From NCBI GenBank assembly GCA_046349955.1, contig JAXMBI010000011.1:62001-126000 (forward strand): 64,000 bases of DNA, given 5' to 3'. A model generated the notes under the pieces. It had not been told where the DNA came from. It saw only the letters and a program-made list of their open reading frames with translations, and searched no databases. This stretch comes from JBGAPH01 sp046349955 (lineage in GTDB: Bacteria; Planctomycetota; Planctomycetia; Pirellulales; JBGAPH01). Below, one piece after another: positions 9,289-18,933 of this stretch (the first letter of the stretch is position 1; every line of letters starts with the position of its first letter). A program made the position numbers and the translations under genes.

Positions 9289-12261
9289 CTACTCCGGCAG
9301 CGGAACCTGCTCGGGGCCCATCAAGTAGGCGAACAGGTCCTGCACCTCTTTCTCCGAGAGGTTTTGCAGCAGCCCATCCGGCATCAGCGAGGCGTCGGAG
9401 TTCCGGCGCGATTCGATTTCGTCGAGCGGGATCACGATCCGTACGGTGGCCGTTTGCACCGCCAGGGCCCGCTCTCCTTCGGCCGACGGCAACCCCGTCA
9501 CCACGCGGCCGTCGGTTGTGGCGATCACCTGCAATTGGTAGTCGCGCGAGATGGCTGCGCTGGGGTCGATGAGGTTTTCGAGCAGGTAGTCGACGCTCGT
9601 GCGTTGCGCTCCCGTGATGTCGGGGCCGATCGCCCCGCCTGCGTCGAAGAGGCGATGGCAGTTGGCGCAGGCTTGGACGAAGACCTTGCGGCCGGCCGAG
9701 GCGTCGGCCGAGCGGAGCGCCGTCGGCGAGAGCAGACGCTTGGTCTGGCCGATGACCTTGGCCTTCTCGGCGCTCGTCTCGCGCACCGGGCCCCACAACT
9801 CGTCGACGCGGGCGCGGACTGTGCTGCTGCCCAGACTGCGCAATTGCCGGGCCGTATAGGCGGTCACCTCGCTGCGCGGGATTCGCCCTGCTTCGATCGC
9901 CGACAGCGACTCGAGCGCCCACGTCGGCCGCGCGGCCAGCGTCTGCAGGGCGTCCTGGCGGGCGTCGGCGTCGAACGAACTGAAGCTCGCGAGAATCGCC
10001 TGAGCGGTTCCAGGGTGATCGTAGGCTGCGAGCCCGCGGAGGGCCGACCGCCGCACCGCGGGCGTGTTCAAGAGGTCCAGCAACAGCGGCGGCAGGTCGG
10101 CCGTTCGTTTGGCCACAAGCGCCTCGATCACGCGATTGCGCTCGGCGGCGTCCGCGCGCGGGTCTTTGGCCAGCCTCCGGAGCGACTCCAAGGCAACGGG
10201 GTCGTCGAACACGAGCGCGAGCCGCTGGGCCAGCGAGCGCACGGCTGCGTCGTTCGACGCCTGAAGCTTTTCGTAGGCGGCCGGCCAAACGCTCGGCATG
10301 GCTGCACTACGCACCCCGGCTAGCCCGAGCAAGGCGCCGTCGAGCACATCATGCTGCACGTCGCCGGCAGCGGTGTTTGCTAAGAGCTTCGCGATTGACT
10401 CGAGCGCGCCGCGCTCCGCCGGCAGCGAAGCCGCGCGACGCGCGATGTGCCGCCGCAAGAGAGGAATCCGCGCGGCGCCGGCCAGGGCCGCGAACCGCGG
10501 CAGGTCGTGCTCCACGAGCGGCTCGAGGCCATACCAAGTAAGCAGCGGCACGTTGGCGTCGCTCGACAAATCGCTGCGGCCCGCAAGCGCAGCCGCCAAG
10601 TCCCAGCGCTGCTCGGGAATGAGCTGCTGCAACGCGCTCGCGCAGTGCAAAACAACGAACGCCGAGGAGTCGCTCTTCGCCATTTCCGTCAGACGGCCCA
10701 GGACCGGCGCCGGCGGATCGCGATCTTCCGTCACTAATCGCACGGCCCAAGCGCGTACGTATTCACTGTGGTTATCGAGCAAGCGCGTGAGAAGCGAATC
10801 GTCGGCCGCGCCGATCGCGTGCAGCGCCCAAAGCGCGCGCAACTTGCGGTCGACCGCGGGGTTTCCTTCGAGCATTTCCAACAACGCGTTCTTCACCTCG
10901 ATCAGATCCGCGCCCGCCGCGGCCCGCTCCTGCAGCAGCCGGCGGGCATGCCGCACGTGCCAATCATTGCGGTGGAGCTGGAGAGCAACCAATTCGAGAT
11001 CGCTCAATTGCGCCAGATCAACGTTCGTCGCGGCCGGCGTGCCAAAGCTGATCTTGAAGATCCGTCCCGTGCCGCGCTGCGTGTTCACCATGCTGTGGCA
11101 CTCGCCCGTGTCCGACCAGTCGCTGGCGAAGACGGCCCCGTCGGGCCCAGTTTGTAGCCCCACGCCCATGTACCAGGAGTCTAGGGCGCGCATCAAATCG
11201 GGGCCGTGCGAAGCGATATATCCTGAACCCGCCCGCCGCAACAAATCGTTGTTGATGCGGCGGCCATGGATGTTGTGCATGAACACGGTGTTGCGATAGC
11301 GCTCGGGCCAGTTGTCGCCCAAGTAGACGAGCGTGCCGCAGTGGGCATGTCCGCCGCCGGCCGCGTCTTCGCCAGAAGTGCCCAGCCCTTCGCGAACGCC
11401 GTTCCGCCCGATGAAATGCCGGTGGTCGGCGATCGTGGGAATCCGCTCGTAGGCATAGCGGCTCGAGTCGCGGTTCCGCCACGGCTCGTAATGAGCGCCT
11501 TGAATCACGTGGAACAGATGCGGGTCGACGCAATTGCAGACGAACCCTTGGCCGTAGTCGTCCCAGTCGATGCCCCAGGGGTTCGTCGTGCCGTCGGCAA
11601 AGGGCTCCCACTCGTGCCGCACCGGATGATACCGGTAGACTCCACCATCGAAACGCACGCGCTGCGATTCCGGCGTGCCGGGCTTGCCCAACAGCGACCA
11701 GTTCGTGCGGCCGTGGGTTCCGTAGAGCCAGCCGTCGGGCCCCCAGGCGAAGCCGTTCGCCAGGTTGTGGGCATTGGCGTGCGTGCCGAAGCCGTCGAGC
11801 AGCACCACCGGCGCGCCGTCAGGCTTGTCGTCGGCATTGCGGTCGGGAATGAACAATAGATTCGGCGGCGACATGACCCACGCGCCGCCAAAGCCCACTT
11901 CGATGCCGGTGACGTATTCGAGCCCCTCGCAAAACACGGTCCGCCGGTCGAATCGGCCGTCGCCGTCGTCATCGGCGAAGATGAGAATGCGGTCGCGCGC
12001 GGGTCCGCGCAACGGGTAGTTGTGCGCCTCGGCCACCCACAGCCGGCCGCGATCGTCGATGCAGAAGCCGACGGGCTGCACGACGTCGGGCTCGCCGGCG
12101 AACAGCGTGACGCGGAACCCCTCCGGCACGACCATCGTTCGGGCGGCCTCGGCGGGAGCGAGCGGCTGGGCCGTCTGCTGCTCCTGCCCAGCCACCGATC
12201 GCGCGCCCAGGGCGAGCACGACGAGCGAACCCGTAGCTAGCCAGTTGCTGCGCGAGGACAT
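9289..12261 (-). CDS. Secreted membrane-bound-dehydrogenase-type protein with HEAT repeats and haem domain
   Basis: The 990-residue protein from the ATG at 12261 starts MSSRSNWLATGSLVVLALG, a signal peptide ending near AGQEQ. A beta-propeller follows (FCIDDRGRLWVAEAHNYP, ILIFADDDGDGRFD, WGIDWDDYGQGFVCN), then HEAT-like helical repeats (about 480-780). At the end is a cytochrome c domain with CANCH at 865-869 and the IGPDITG...LLENLIDPSAAI pattern. It is the same planctomycete family as 4842-7367. Likely exported, with the haem passing electrons from oxidation of a sugar-like substrate; this is inferred from the family. It is the last gene of the minus-strand cluster 9289-17627, about 120 bases after the WD40 gene. 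A GTG at 12285 is an alternative start. Confidence 0.88.
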   Translation of the reverse strand: MSSRSNWLATGSLVVLALGARSVAGQEQQTAQPLAPAEAARTMVVPEGFRVTLFAGEPDVVQPVGFCIDDRGRLWVAEAHNYPLRGPARDRILIFADDDGDGRFDRRTVFCEGLEYVTGIEVGFGGAWVMSPPNLLFIPDRNADDKPDGAPVVLLDGFGTHANAHNLANGFAWGPDGWLYGTHGRTNWSLLGKPGTPESQRVRFDGGVYRYHPVRHEWEPFADGTTNPWGIDWDDYGQGFVCNCVDPHLFHVIQGAHYEPWRNRDSSRYAYERIPTIADHRHFIGRNGVREGLGTSGEDAAGGGHAHCGTLVYLGDNWPERYRNTVFMHNIHGRRINNDLLRRAGSGYIASHGPDLMRALDSWYMGVGLQTGPDGAVFASDWSDTGECHSMVNTQRGTGRIFKISFGTPAATNVDLAQLSDLELVALQLHRNDWHVRHARRLLQERAAAGADLIEVKNALLEMLEGNPAVDRKLRALWALHAIGAADDSLLTRLLDNHSEYVRAWAVRLVTEDRDPPAPVLGRLTEMAKSDSSAFVVLHCASALQQLIPEQRWDLAAALAGRSDLSSDANVPLLTWYGLEPLVEHDLPRFAALAGAARIPLLRRHIARRAASLPAERGALESIAKLLANTAAGDVQHDVLDGALLGLAGVRSAAMPSVWPAAYEKLQASNDAAVRSLAQRLALVFDDPVALESLRRLAKDPRADAAERNRVIEALVAKRTADLPPLLLDLLNTPAVRRSALRGLAAYDHPGTAQAILASFSSFDADARQDALQTLAARPTWALESLSAIEAGRIPRSEVTAYTARQLRSLGSSTVRARVDELWGPVRETSAEKAKVIGQTKRLLSPTALRSADASAGRKVFVQACANCHRLFDAGGAIGPDITGAQRTSVDYLLENLIDPSAAISRDYQLQVIATTDGRVVTGLPSAEGERALAVQTATVRIVIPLDEIESRRNSDASLMPDGLLQNLSEKEVQDLFAYLMGPEQVPLPE

Positions 12262-12379
12262 GGGCGATCCGTAGGCGGAAATCACCGCGAAAGCAGCAGG
12301 ACGTCCTCTGCTGGGCTTTGCAACCGCGGTGTCAGCCCCATTGTAGTTGGCGGCGGAAGCGAACGAACAGCACCAAGCG

Positions 12380-13390
12380 CTAGATCCGCGTGACCCGCAA
12401 ATGCCCGTCGAAATGGGCCGTCGCCAAGCGGTGGCCGTCGGCGTGCAGATCGAGATCGCGGGTCAAGTGCGGCAACTTGAAGGCGCTGAACTCCGTGGCC
12501 TCGTCCGGCTTCCAGAAGAGCAGATAGCCGCCGCTCGAGCCCCCCATTCCGGCGACGATGTATCCATCGCGATGGTACATCGCCCGCCAGACCACGCCCT
12601 TCAGCTTCTCCTTGGTCGTATGGGTCGGCAGGGCCTTGCCCGACTCCCACTCGAACTCGACGAGCAGCGGCTCGTGCACGGCGCCGAGCGGATTGCTCGC
12701 TTCGTGCAGGCCGCCTCCTAGAAGCCGGTTGCCTGCGGGGTTGAGGGCCAGCGTGCGGACGCCGCCGAAGTCGACCGCCTGGCCGCCGTTGTAGCTCCAG
12801 AGCGGCGCGGCGTCGAAGCGGCGCAGTTCTTTGCCGGCGGCCAGATCCCACTGCACGATCGCGCCGGCCAGGTCGCCGCTGAGCAAGAACTTGCCGGAGG
12901 GATGGAACATCAGGCTGTAAACATGCTTGGCGTGCCCCGGCAGTTCGCGCTCGAGCGCGCCGTCGGAGAGCCGCCAGAGGCGGACGACAAGATCATTGCC
13001 GGCGGTCGCAACGAGAGTTTCATCGGGGCTGACCGCCAATGCCCTAATCCAGCCCTGATGCGCGGCGATCCGCCGCTCGGGCGCCGGTTTTTCGGCGGCC
13101 GTGGGCCAGAAGATCAACTGACCGTCGCAGCCGCCCGTGAGCAGCGTCTCTCCGTGGTTGGCGAAGCCGAGCGCATGGACCCAACTCTCGTGGGCCGCCA
13201 GCGGCGTGACCGCGCCGCTCGCCAGGTCCCAGCGCTGCACGCTGTTGTCTTGCGCGCCGGCGAACACGAACCGCCCCGCGGGATCGAAGCGGCAGGAGAC
13301 CAGCGGGCTGCCATGGGTCCAGTCCGACACGATCTCCGGTTTCGTGGGGTCGGTCGGCGGCGCGGACGTGGCGGGAGGCGCTTCGCTCAT
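12380..13390 (-). CDS. WD40 repeat protein
   Basis: This 336-residue protein contains about seven WD-type blades: VSCRFDPAGRFVFAGAQDNSVQRWDLASG, VHALGFANHGETLLTGG, IRALAVSPDETLVATAG, VYSLMFHPSGKFLLSG and later copies with a less regular spacing (each quoted segment is separate). There is no signal peptide and no enzymatic motif, so it is probably a cytoplasmic propeller or scaffold. The ATG overlaps the stop of the DUF1501 gene by four bases. In planctomycetes WD40 genes commonly sit with DUF1501 and DUF1549/DUF1553 genes; the partner relationship is inferred from this operon order. Confidence 0.88.
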   Translation of the reverse strand: MSEAPPATSAPPTDPTKPEIVSDWTHGSPLVSCRFDPAGRFVFAGAQDNSVQRWDLASGAVTPLAAHESWVHALGFANHGETLLTGGCDGQLIFWPTAAEKPAPERRIAAHQGWIRALAVSPDETLVATAGNDLVVRLWRLSDGALERELPGHAKHVYSLMFHPSGKFLLSGDLAGAIVQWDLAAGKELRRFDAAPLWSYNGGQAVDFGGVRTLALNPAGNRLLGGGLHEASNPLGAVHEPLLVEFEWESGKALPTHTTKEKLKGVVWRAMYHRDGYIVAGMGGSSGGYLLFWKPDEATEFSAFKLPHLTRDLDLHADGHRLATAHFDGHLRVTRI

Positions 13391-14676
13391 GCCAACAGCT
13401 CCGAGATCGGCGCCGCCGCCGGATCGGCCAAAGGCATCTTGCGGCCGCCGATGTCGAAGTTCTCACGCGAGTCGAGTCCGAGCGCAGTCAGGTACGTGTG
13501 GAAGAGCTGGCCATGGTCGACCTGATGGTCGGTCACTTCGGTGCCGCGGTCGTTCGTCTTGCCGAAGGCGCCCCCCACCTGAATGCCGGCGCCCCCCAGC
13601 ACGACCGACCAGGCCTTGCTCCAGTGATCGCGGCCATAGTACTGGTTGATGTTGGGCGTGCGGCCGAATTCCGACATCACGACGACGAGCGTGTGCTCGA
13701 GCAGGCCGCGATCGGCCAGGTCGGCCACGAGCGTGGCGAACGGGCCGTCGAACTCGCCCAGTTGCTCGACGTGGAAGTTGAAGTTTTCGTTGTGCGTGTC
13801 GTAGTTGCTGTGCGACACCTGCACGAAGGTGACGCCCGCCTCGAGCAGCCGCCGCGCGAGCAGGCAATGGCGGCCAAAGTCGTGGCGGCCATAACGGTCT
13901 TGTTCGGCCGCCGGTTCGCGCGCCACGTCGAACAAGTCGCGCCGCTGCATGAGCTGCGCTGCCTGCTCGTAGGAATAGGTGTAGGCGTCGGTCTCGGCCG
14001 TACGGCGACGGCGGGCGAAGTGGTCGTTCGCCTGCTTGCGCAGGGCGTCGCGGCGGGACGCCATAGCTTCGCTGAGGGACTCGGGCCGCGCCGAATTCTG
14101 CGGCGGGTTGCCGCCCCCCAGCACCACGCTGGCATAGCGAGGACCCAGGTACGCGGCGTCGCTCGACGTGCCGCCGCCACCGCCAGGGGTGATGTGTACG
14201 TGGCCGGGCAGGGCCGATTCGGCCGGCGTGATCGCCCGCGCCGCGACCGCGCCCAAGTGGGGATAGTCGAAGCCCGGCATCTCGCGGCGCCCCTTTTCCA
14301 TCAGGTAGCGCCCCTTGCCGTGGTCGTCTTCGCTGGTGTTCAGCCCACGCACGATGTTCAGCCGGTGCATTTGCCCGGCCGTCTTCGGCAGCAGGTCGCT
14401 GATGTGAACCCCTGGCACCGAGGTGGGAATCGAGCGGCAGGGCCCGCCGGTGTCGGCGCCTGGCTTGGGGTCCCAGCTCTCGAGCTGGCTCAGTCCTCCT
14501 GACATGAAGATGCACAGGACGCGCTTTTGCTGCTGATGCAGTCCGTGCGCCAACGAATGCGGCAGGCCGCTCCCCAAGCCCAGCGCCGTTGCGCCCAGGC
14601 CGCCCACGAGCTGGCCCAGAAACGTGCGGCGCGCCACCAGGTGCGAGGCGTTTCGACAGGCGTAGTCACAGTTCAT
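13387..14676 (-). CDS. DUF1501 (sulfatase-fold) protein
   Basis: This 429-residue protein shows the DUF1501 pattern: LVARRTFLGQLVGGLGATALGLG (Tat-like start with an RR-x-F core at residues 16-19), CIFMSGGLSQLESWDPKPG, LNIVRGLNTSEDDHGKG, and near the end LVVVMSEFGRTPNINQYYGRDHW. The latter resembles the alkaline-phosphatase/sulfatase-fold metal site. The ATG at 14676 has AAGGAGG seven bases upstream; a TTG six bases further upstream is too close to that site. The family is abundant in planctomycetes, is usually paired with DUF1549/DUF1553 proteins, and its reaction is not established. The pairing is preserved here, with the coiled-coil DUF1549/DUF1553 gene just upstream. Confidence 0.92.
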   Translation of the reverse strand: MNCDYACRNASHLVARRTFLGQLVGGLGATALGLGSGLPHSLAHGLHQQQKRVLCIFMSGGLSQLESWDPKPGADTGGPCRSIPTSVPGVHISDLLPKTAGQMHRLNIVRGLNTSEDDHGKGRYLMEKGRREMPGFDYPHLGAVAARAITPAESALPGHVHITPGGGGGTSSDAAYLGPRYASVVLGGGNPPQNSARPESLSEAMASRRDALRKQANDHFARRRRTAETDAYTYSYEQAAQLMQRRDLFDVAREPAAEQDRYGRHDFGRHCLLARRLLEAGVTFVQVSHSNYDTHNENFNFHVEQLGEFDGPFATLVADLADRGLLEHTLVVVMSEFGRTPNINQYYGRDHWSKAWSVVLGGAGIQVGGAFGKTNDRGTEVTDHQVDHGQLFHTYLTALGLDSRENFDIGGRKMPLADPAAAPISELLA

Positions 14677-14714
14677 GGCCAAACCTCCTTGGCACGGAGA
14701 GTCGGTTGCAGGCG

Positions 14715-17627
14715 TTAATGGTTGAAGCGAAACTCGCTGGAGCTCAGCAGCGCCCAGATTAATTCTTGAATGGCCGCCGCTCGGTCTTGCGTGCGGCTCG
14801 CCAGGTGTTGCTCGACGAGTTGCAGCTCGTCCGGCTTCGGTCGACGAACCAAGACCGTGAGATACAACTCCTCCGCCAGGCGATCGGGCGCTTCGAGGGC
14901 TGCCAAGCGCGCCGTCAGTGTTTCGCCGCCGGCGGCCAGCCAGCTCGTGAGGGAGCCGCCGTTCTCGACGAAGAGCGCCTGCTGCACCGTGGCCTGAAAA
15001 TCTTGCGGCGGTGCGCCTGGCGAGCTGCCAAAGGCCGCTACGAACTCCTGCACCGGCCCCTGGAGCCGCTCGTGGACTTTGTTCTCGACGAGTGTCGCTC
15101 GGTCCGCCGGCGGCGGAGGCGGGGTCGGCGCTTGGGGCTGCTGCCCTTCAGCAGTGGCCGGCATGGGCTGCGCCGCAGCCGGTTTGTCGAGCTCCGCTTC
15201 CACCGCCGCCTGATTCGAACTCACCACGCCCAGGGCTTGCATCGCGGACCAGGCCAGCGGTTCGGGCGGGATGGCCTTGAGCGGGCCGAGCGCCAAATGC
15301 ACGGCCCAGAAGTCGCTTAGCTCGACGAACCGGCTCTGGGCTTCCGTTTCGGCAGCGGCCAGTTTCTGCTGCGCCGCAGCAATTTGCTCGCTAGCGCCCT
15401 GCAGGCGAGACTGGCTAGCGGCCAGCGCGGCCTCGGCGGTTGCCACGTCTTGTTGCGACTGCGCGAGCTCCGCTTGCCGGGCCTCGAGCGCCGTCTGGCG
15501 TTCTTGCGCCGCGGCGGCGCGGGTGGAAACAGCCGCCGCGAGTTCGGCCTGCTTGCGCGCGAGCTGCTCGCCGGCGTGCCTGAGGCCCAAGTCGTCGGCG
15601 AATTTTGCCGCGACGCCGGCCACCTGTTGGGCCGCGGCGGAGACCTGAGTCGCAAGGGCCTCGTCGGCGGCGAGCGCCGTCCGCGATTCGGCGAGGGCAG
15701 CGTTCGCTTCGTCCACTGCCTGCTTGCGCTGGGCGGCCTGGTTTCGCGCGGCAGCCAGCGCTGTCTGGAATTGGTCGAACTGGGCTTGGAGGTTCGCGCG
15801 CTCCTGATCGAATGGAATCAACGCCTGCTGGCTCCGGGCGACTTCGTCCGCCGCACGGCGATAGGCAAGCTGCAGCCGGGCATGGTCGCGGCGGGCCGTC
15901 TGTCGCTGAGCGGCCGCTTTCGCCGCGTTCAGCTTTTGCTCCGCTTCCGCGGAGGGGGGCCGTTGTTCGTCGGCGGCCTGCCGCGCGGCGGCCAGCGCTG
16001 CGGCGGCGGGTTCGACCTGGGCGAGCGCTGGCGGCTCCTTCGCCGTCGCCTCGGCGGAGGCTTGTTCCCGCGTTTTCAATTGGCCGTCCAACTCGCCGAC
16101 CTTGCGCGACAACTCATCCGCGCGGGCACGAAACTCGGCCGCAGCCTTGGCCAAAGCTTCGTCTTGGGCGAGTTTCGCCGCCGCTGCCTGCCCTGCGACG
16201 GCGGCTGCTTCGAGCGCCGCGGCGACCGGGCGCTGCGCTTCGAGTTCGGTCCGCGTTTGCGCAGCTTCGAGCACGGCTTTCTCGCGAGCGCCCGTGGCGT
16301 CGGCGGCTGCACGGCGGGCAGTGGCCAGTAGGCCCAACTGCTTGTGGAGGGCGTCGCTCGCAGCGCTGCGTCGCGCGACGACCTCTTGCACAGCGGCCGT
16401 CGCTTCTTTGGCGGCCGCTTCGCTGGCCGTTGCCTCGGCTTCAGCCGCCGCCAGCGCGGCCTCTAGTTCGGCGGCCGCCGGCGTGGGCACGAGCGTGGCG
16501 TCGCTCGTGCGCTGGTAGGCGCGCGACAAAATCAACTCGCGAAGGAACGCACGAAGATCGAACTGCTGAGCCGCGAGCCCTGCGGTCAGCAATTCCAGCA
16601 GCTCGGGATGGGAAGGCGGATTCTCGGAGTGGTCGAGATCGAGCGGTTGGATGAGGCCGCGGCCAAACAGGTGCGCCCACAGCCGGTTGGCCAGGTTGCG
16701 GTTGAATTGCCGGCTGTGGCCGCTAGCCACGGCCTCGGCCAGTAGCCGCCGACGACTTTGCTTGGGCACTCCGCGCACGCCATCAGCCGGCGCGACGACA
16801 TACTCCTCGGCCTTGGCAGGAATTACCTCTTCGATCGGCTCCTCCCCCGGCAGACAAGGGGGCACGCTCTCGCCCGCATCGCCGGTGAACACCGATTTGT
16901 ACGACGCCTCGCCGTCGGCCTTCTCGGCGTAGAACGGCAGGCTCTGTTTATCGGTAAAGAGGACGCCGCGCGTCAGCGTGGCGAACAGACCGTAGTACTC
17001 CGCCTGCGTGTAGTCGTCGACCAAGGGATGATCGTGGCACTGGGCGCATTGCAGGTCGCGACCGAAGAACAACCGGGCCACGTCGCGCGTCACCGCGTTG
17101 GGATCGGCGTCTCGATCGAGATAGAACCGCACCGCCGGGCGAACTCCCGCGGCGTCGCCGTCGGCGGCCAGAATCTCGGCCGCCAACTTGTGCAGCGGCT
17201 TGTTCGCCGCCAGCGATGCCCGCAGGAACTCCCGCCACTCGGTCGGTTCAATGTGCTTCTTCGGCCGGCGCTCCATCCACATGGCGTCGAGTACATACTG
17301 CATGTTCCGGGCGAAACGCGGGTGGGCGAGCAGCCGGTCGACCAAGGCCGCCCGCTTGTCGGGGGCCGCGTCGGCCAAGAACGCTTGGGTTTCCGCGAGC
17401 GTGGGGAGCGTGCCGTGCAGATCGAGATAGACGCGCCGCAGAAATTCGGCGTCGTCGGCCGGCGGCGCCGCCGGCCCCAGGGCAGACGCGTCCACCAGGG
17501 CGTCGATCTGATCGCGCAGGGCGGTGGCGGGTTGCGGCTCGTCGGCCCGCGCGAACCTGGCCGGCAGTCCCAGGACCACAGGCAGAGCCGAAAGAGCCAA
17601 CAACAGGGCGTGACGGCGCGGCCGCAT
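14715..17627 (-). CDS. DUF1549/DUF1553 protein with long coiled-coil insertion
   Basis: This 970-residue secreted protein starts at an ATG with GAGG upstream and a signal peptide (HALLLALSALPVVLG). DUF1549 occupies about residues 40-270 (FLRRVYLDLHGTLPTLAE, and FFGRDLQCAQCHDHPL with C-x2-C-H at 194-198). The start of DUF1553 follows (NRNLANRLWAHLFGRGLIQPLDLDHS, about 315-380). Between about 385 and 765 lies an Ala/Glu/Gln-rich heptad-like coiled coil. The C-terminal DUF1553 part resumes with FWAVHLALGPLKAIPPEPLAWSAMQ and ends with LYLTVLVRRPKPDELQLVEQHL. The ordinary family lacks this insertion at this length. It heads the minus-strand cluster; a haem-dependent exported role is inferred from the CxxCH only. 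Confidence 0.85.
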   Translation of the reverse strand: MRPRRHALLLALSALPVVLGLPARFARADEPQPATALRDQIDALVDASALGPAAPPADDAEFLRRVYLDLHGTLPTLAETQAFLADAAPDKRAALVDRLLAHPRFARNMQYVLDAMWMERRPKKHIEPTEWREFLRASLAANKPLHKLAAEILAADGDAAGVRPAVRFYLDRDADPNAVTRDVARLFFGRDLQCAQCHDHPLVDDYTQAEYYGLFATLTRGVLFTDKQSLPFYAEKADGEASYKSVFTGDAGESVPPCLPGEEPIEEVIPAKAEEYVVAPADGVRGVPKQSRRRLLAEAVASGHSRQFNRNLANRLWAHLFGRGLIQPLDLDHSENPPSHPELLELLTAGLAAQQFDLRAFLRELILSRAYQRTSDATLVPTPAAAELEAALAAAEAEATASEAAAKEATAAVQEVVARRSAASDALHKQLGLLATARRAAADATGAREKAVLEAAQTRTELEAQRPVAAALEAAAVAGQAAAAKLAQDEALAKAAAEFRARADELSRKVGELDGQLKTREQASAEATAKEPPALAQVEPAAAALAAARQAADEQRPPSAEAEQKLNAAKAAAQRQTARRDHARLQLAYRRAADEVARSQQALIPFDQERANLQAQFDQFQTALAAARNQAAQRKQAVDEANAALAESRTALAADEALATQVSAAAQQVAGVAAKFADDLGLRHAGEQLARKQAELAAAVSTRAAAAQERQTALEARQAELAQSQQDVATAEAALAASQSRLQGASEQIAAAQQKLAAAETEAQSRFVELSDFWAVHLALGPLKAIPPEPLAWSAMQALGVVSSNQAAVEAELDKPAAAQPMPATAEGQQPQAPTPPPPPADRATLVENKVHERLQGPVQEFVAAFGSSPGAPPQDFQATVQQALFVENGGSLTSWLAAGGETLTARLAALEAPDRLAEELYLTVLVRRPKPDELQLVEQHLASRTQDRAAAIQELIWALLSSSEFRFNH

Positions 17628-17990
17628 GAAACGCCTCGAGGGAACCAAGCCCCGCACTTTGTCAGGCGCGGTCTACCCAGCAACTTGGCGAATCAGCCAA
17701 GGAGTGGAGAAAACCGTCGCCCGGCGGGCAATGCGTGGCGAACTAAAGGTGGGAGGAATCTGGCGGGGTGCGCTCGCGGCCCGCAGCCGCCTCGAACGCA
17801 TGGACCGAATTTGATGCGATGGTCGGCGGGGTGTCAAGCACCGCACGTACGCTAGAGGAGAACTGCGAGGCCCTCTGCGCGTTCGCGTCATAGTCGCAAA
17901 ACGTTGCTGCAGCGGTATCATGGGCAAGAGGGGCCGATTGGGGCAGGAAGTTCCTTTTGCCTTGCAAGCCATCTGGATGATGAACGACCA
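17628..17990. other. Intergenic region between divergent genes; nothing recognised
   Basis: About 360 bases separate the start of the minus-strand cluster from the hypothetical gene at 17991. The stretch is visibly less GC-rich than the neighbouring genes and probably carries both promoters. I found no convincing -35/-10 pair, RNA gene or repeat in it. The open frame that runs into it from 17904 has no codon pattern or homology before MSWFTRKI. Confidence 0.5.
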
Positions 17991-18815
17991 ATGTCGTGGT
18001 TTACGCGGAAAATCGCGGTCACCTTCATCGATGACTCCACCAACGAGACGATCGGTGTCGCCGAGCTAACGCCGGACAAGTTGCCCGAGACGTTCGAGAA
18101 TCTGGACACGACGATGAATCTCCAAGGGGATGAGTGGTCGGTCGTATCCGCGTCTCCAACCACGCGCAAGCAGTATTCGGCCGCCAAGAGGCTGACGCTC
18201 CGGCTTCACCGGATCTTGAAGATCGACCCGAGCAAGATCCTTTTCAGCTTGGCTTCGATCTGCGATGCCATTCCGGGGTTGGGAACAACCCCGGTCTCAG
18301 AAGGCGACTACCAGTTAGCCGATGACGATTGGCGACAGGTAGAGTTCGTCGAGCGGAAGCTGGCGGCTGCTGCCGACGAGGAGATCGAAGGCATTCGCCG
18401 AATCCACGACGAAGCCAAAGTAGGGATCGGCTTTCGCGAGATTCATGTGCGAAAGACGCCAGAGCCTCCCATTGTCAGCTCGCTCGCGCTTGCCGACGTG
18501 GTGCAACTGCTTGAAGACGCCACGGGGCCGGCCGGCGTGACCTATCGTGGCTGTTCCACACGAATCGTCGACGGGTTTGCATTTGCGTTGCCTGAGGGCC
18601 CCGTTCTCTATGGCCTCGCTCCCGCTGGAAGGGTTCGCGTGCTGGCGTTGGACTGGGAGTCGATTGGGAAGTACGACATGCGGTCCGTCGAGCGTCTCAA
18701 GGACCTCGCTTGTCGCTACGAGCTTGACCTTGTTGACTGGTGTCGCTGCTGTCGAGCTAGTTGGGATGATCCACTCTTCAGTAGCGTGCTTGCCGGCAAA
18801 GGCGGCAACCGTTAG
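17991..18815 (+). CDS. Hypothetical protein, no recognised domain
   Basis: The frame from the ATG at 17991 encodes 274 residues beginning MSWFTRKIAVTFIDDSTNE. The product is soluble, without signal peptide or membrane segments. It has a charged middle (WRQVEFVERKLAAAADEE) and a Cys-rich end (CRYELDLVDWCRCC). I do not recognise the family. Codon use is more relaxed and GC lower than in the adjacent secreted-protein genes, which could reflect later acquisition or weak expression. The flanking genes are unrelated planctomycete haem-protein clusters, so context gives no function. A longer frame opens at 17904, but the first 29 codons look non-coding. Confidence 0.65.
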   Translation: MSWFTRKIAVTFIDDSTNETIGVAELTPDKLPETFENLDTTMNLQGDEWSVVSASPTTRKQYSAAKRLTLRLHRILKIDPSKILFSLASICDAIPGLGTTPVSEGDYQLADDDWRQVEFVERKLAAAADEEIEGIRRIHDEAKVGIGFREIHVRKTPEPPIVSSLALADVVQLLEDATGPAGVTYRGCSTRIVDGFAFALPEGPVLYGLAPAGRVRVLALDWESIGKYDMRSVERLKDLACRYELDLVDWCRCCRASWDDPLFSSVLAGKGGNR

Positions 18816-18933
18816 GTCAAATCGCCGGCGCCGAGCGCGTGTCCAAGGGGCGAGGTCAAAACTACAGCCTCACTCTGCATAACACTCCGCGCCCGATTAG
18901 AATGGCGTCGGGTCGAACGGTCGCGAGGTACGC

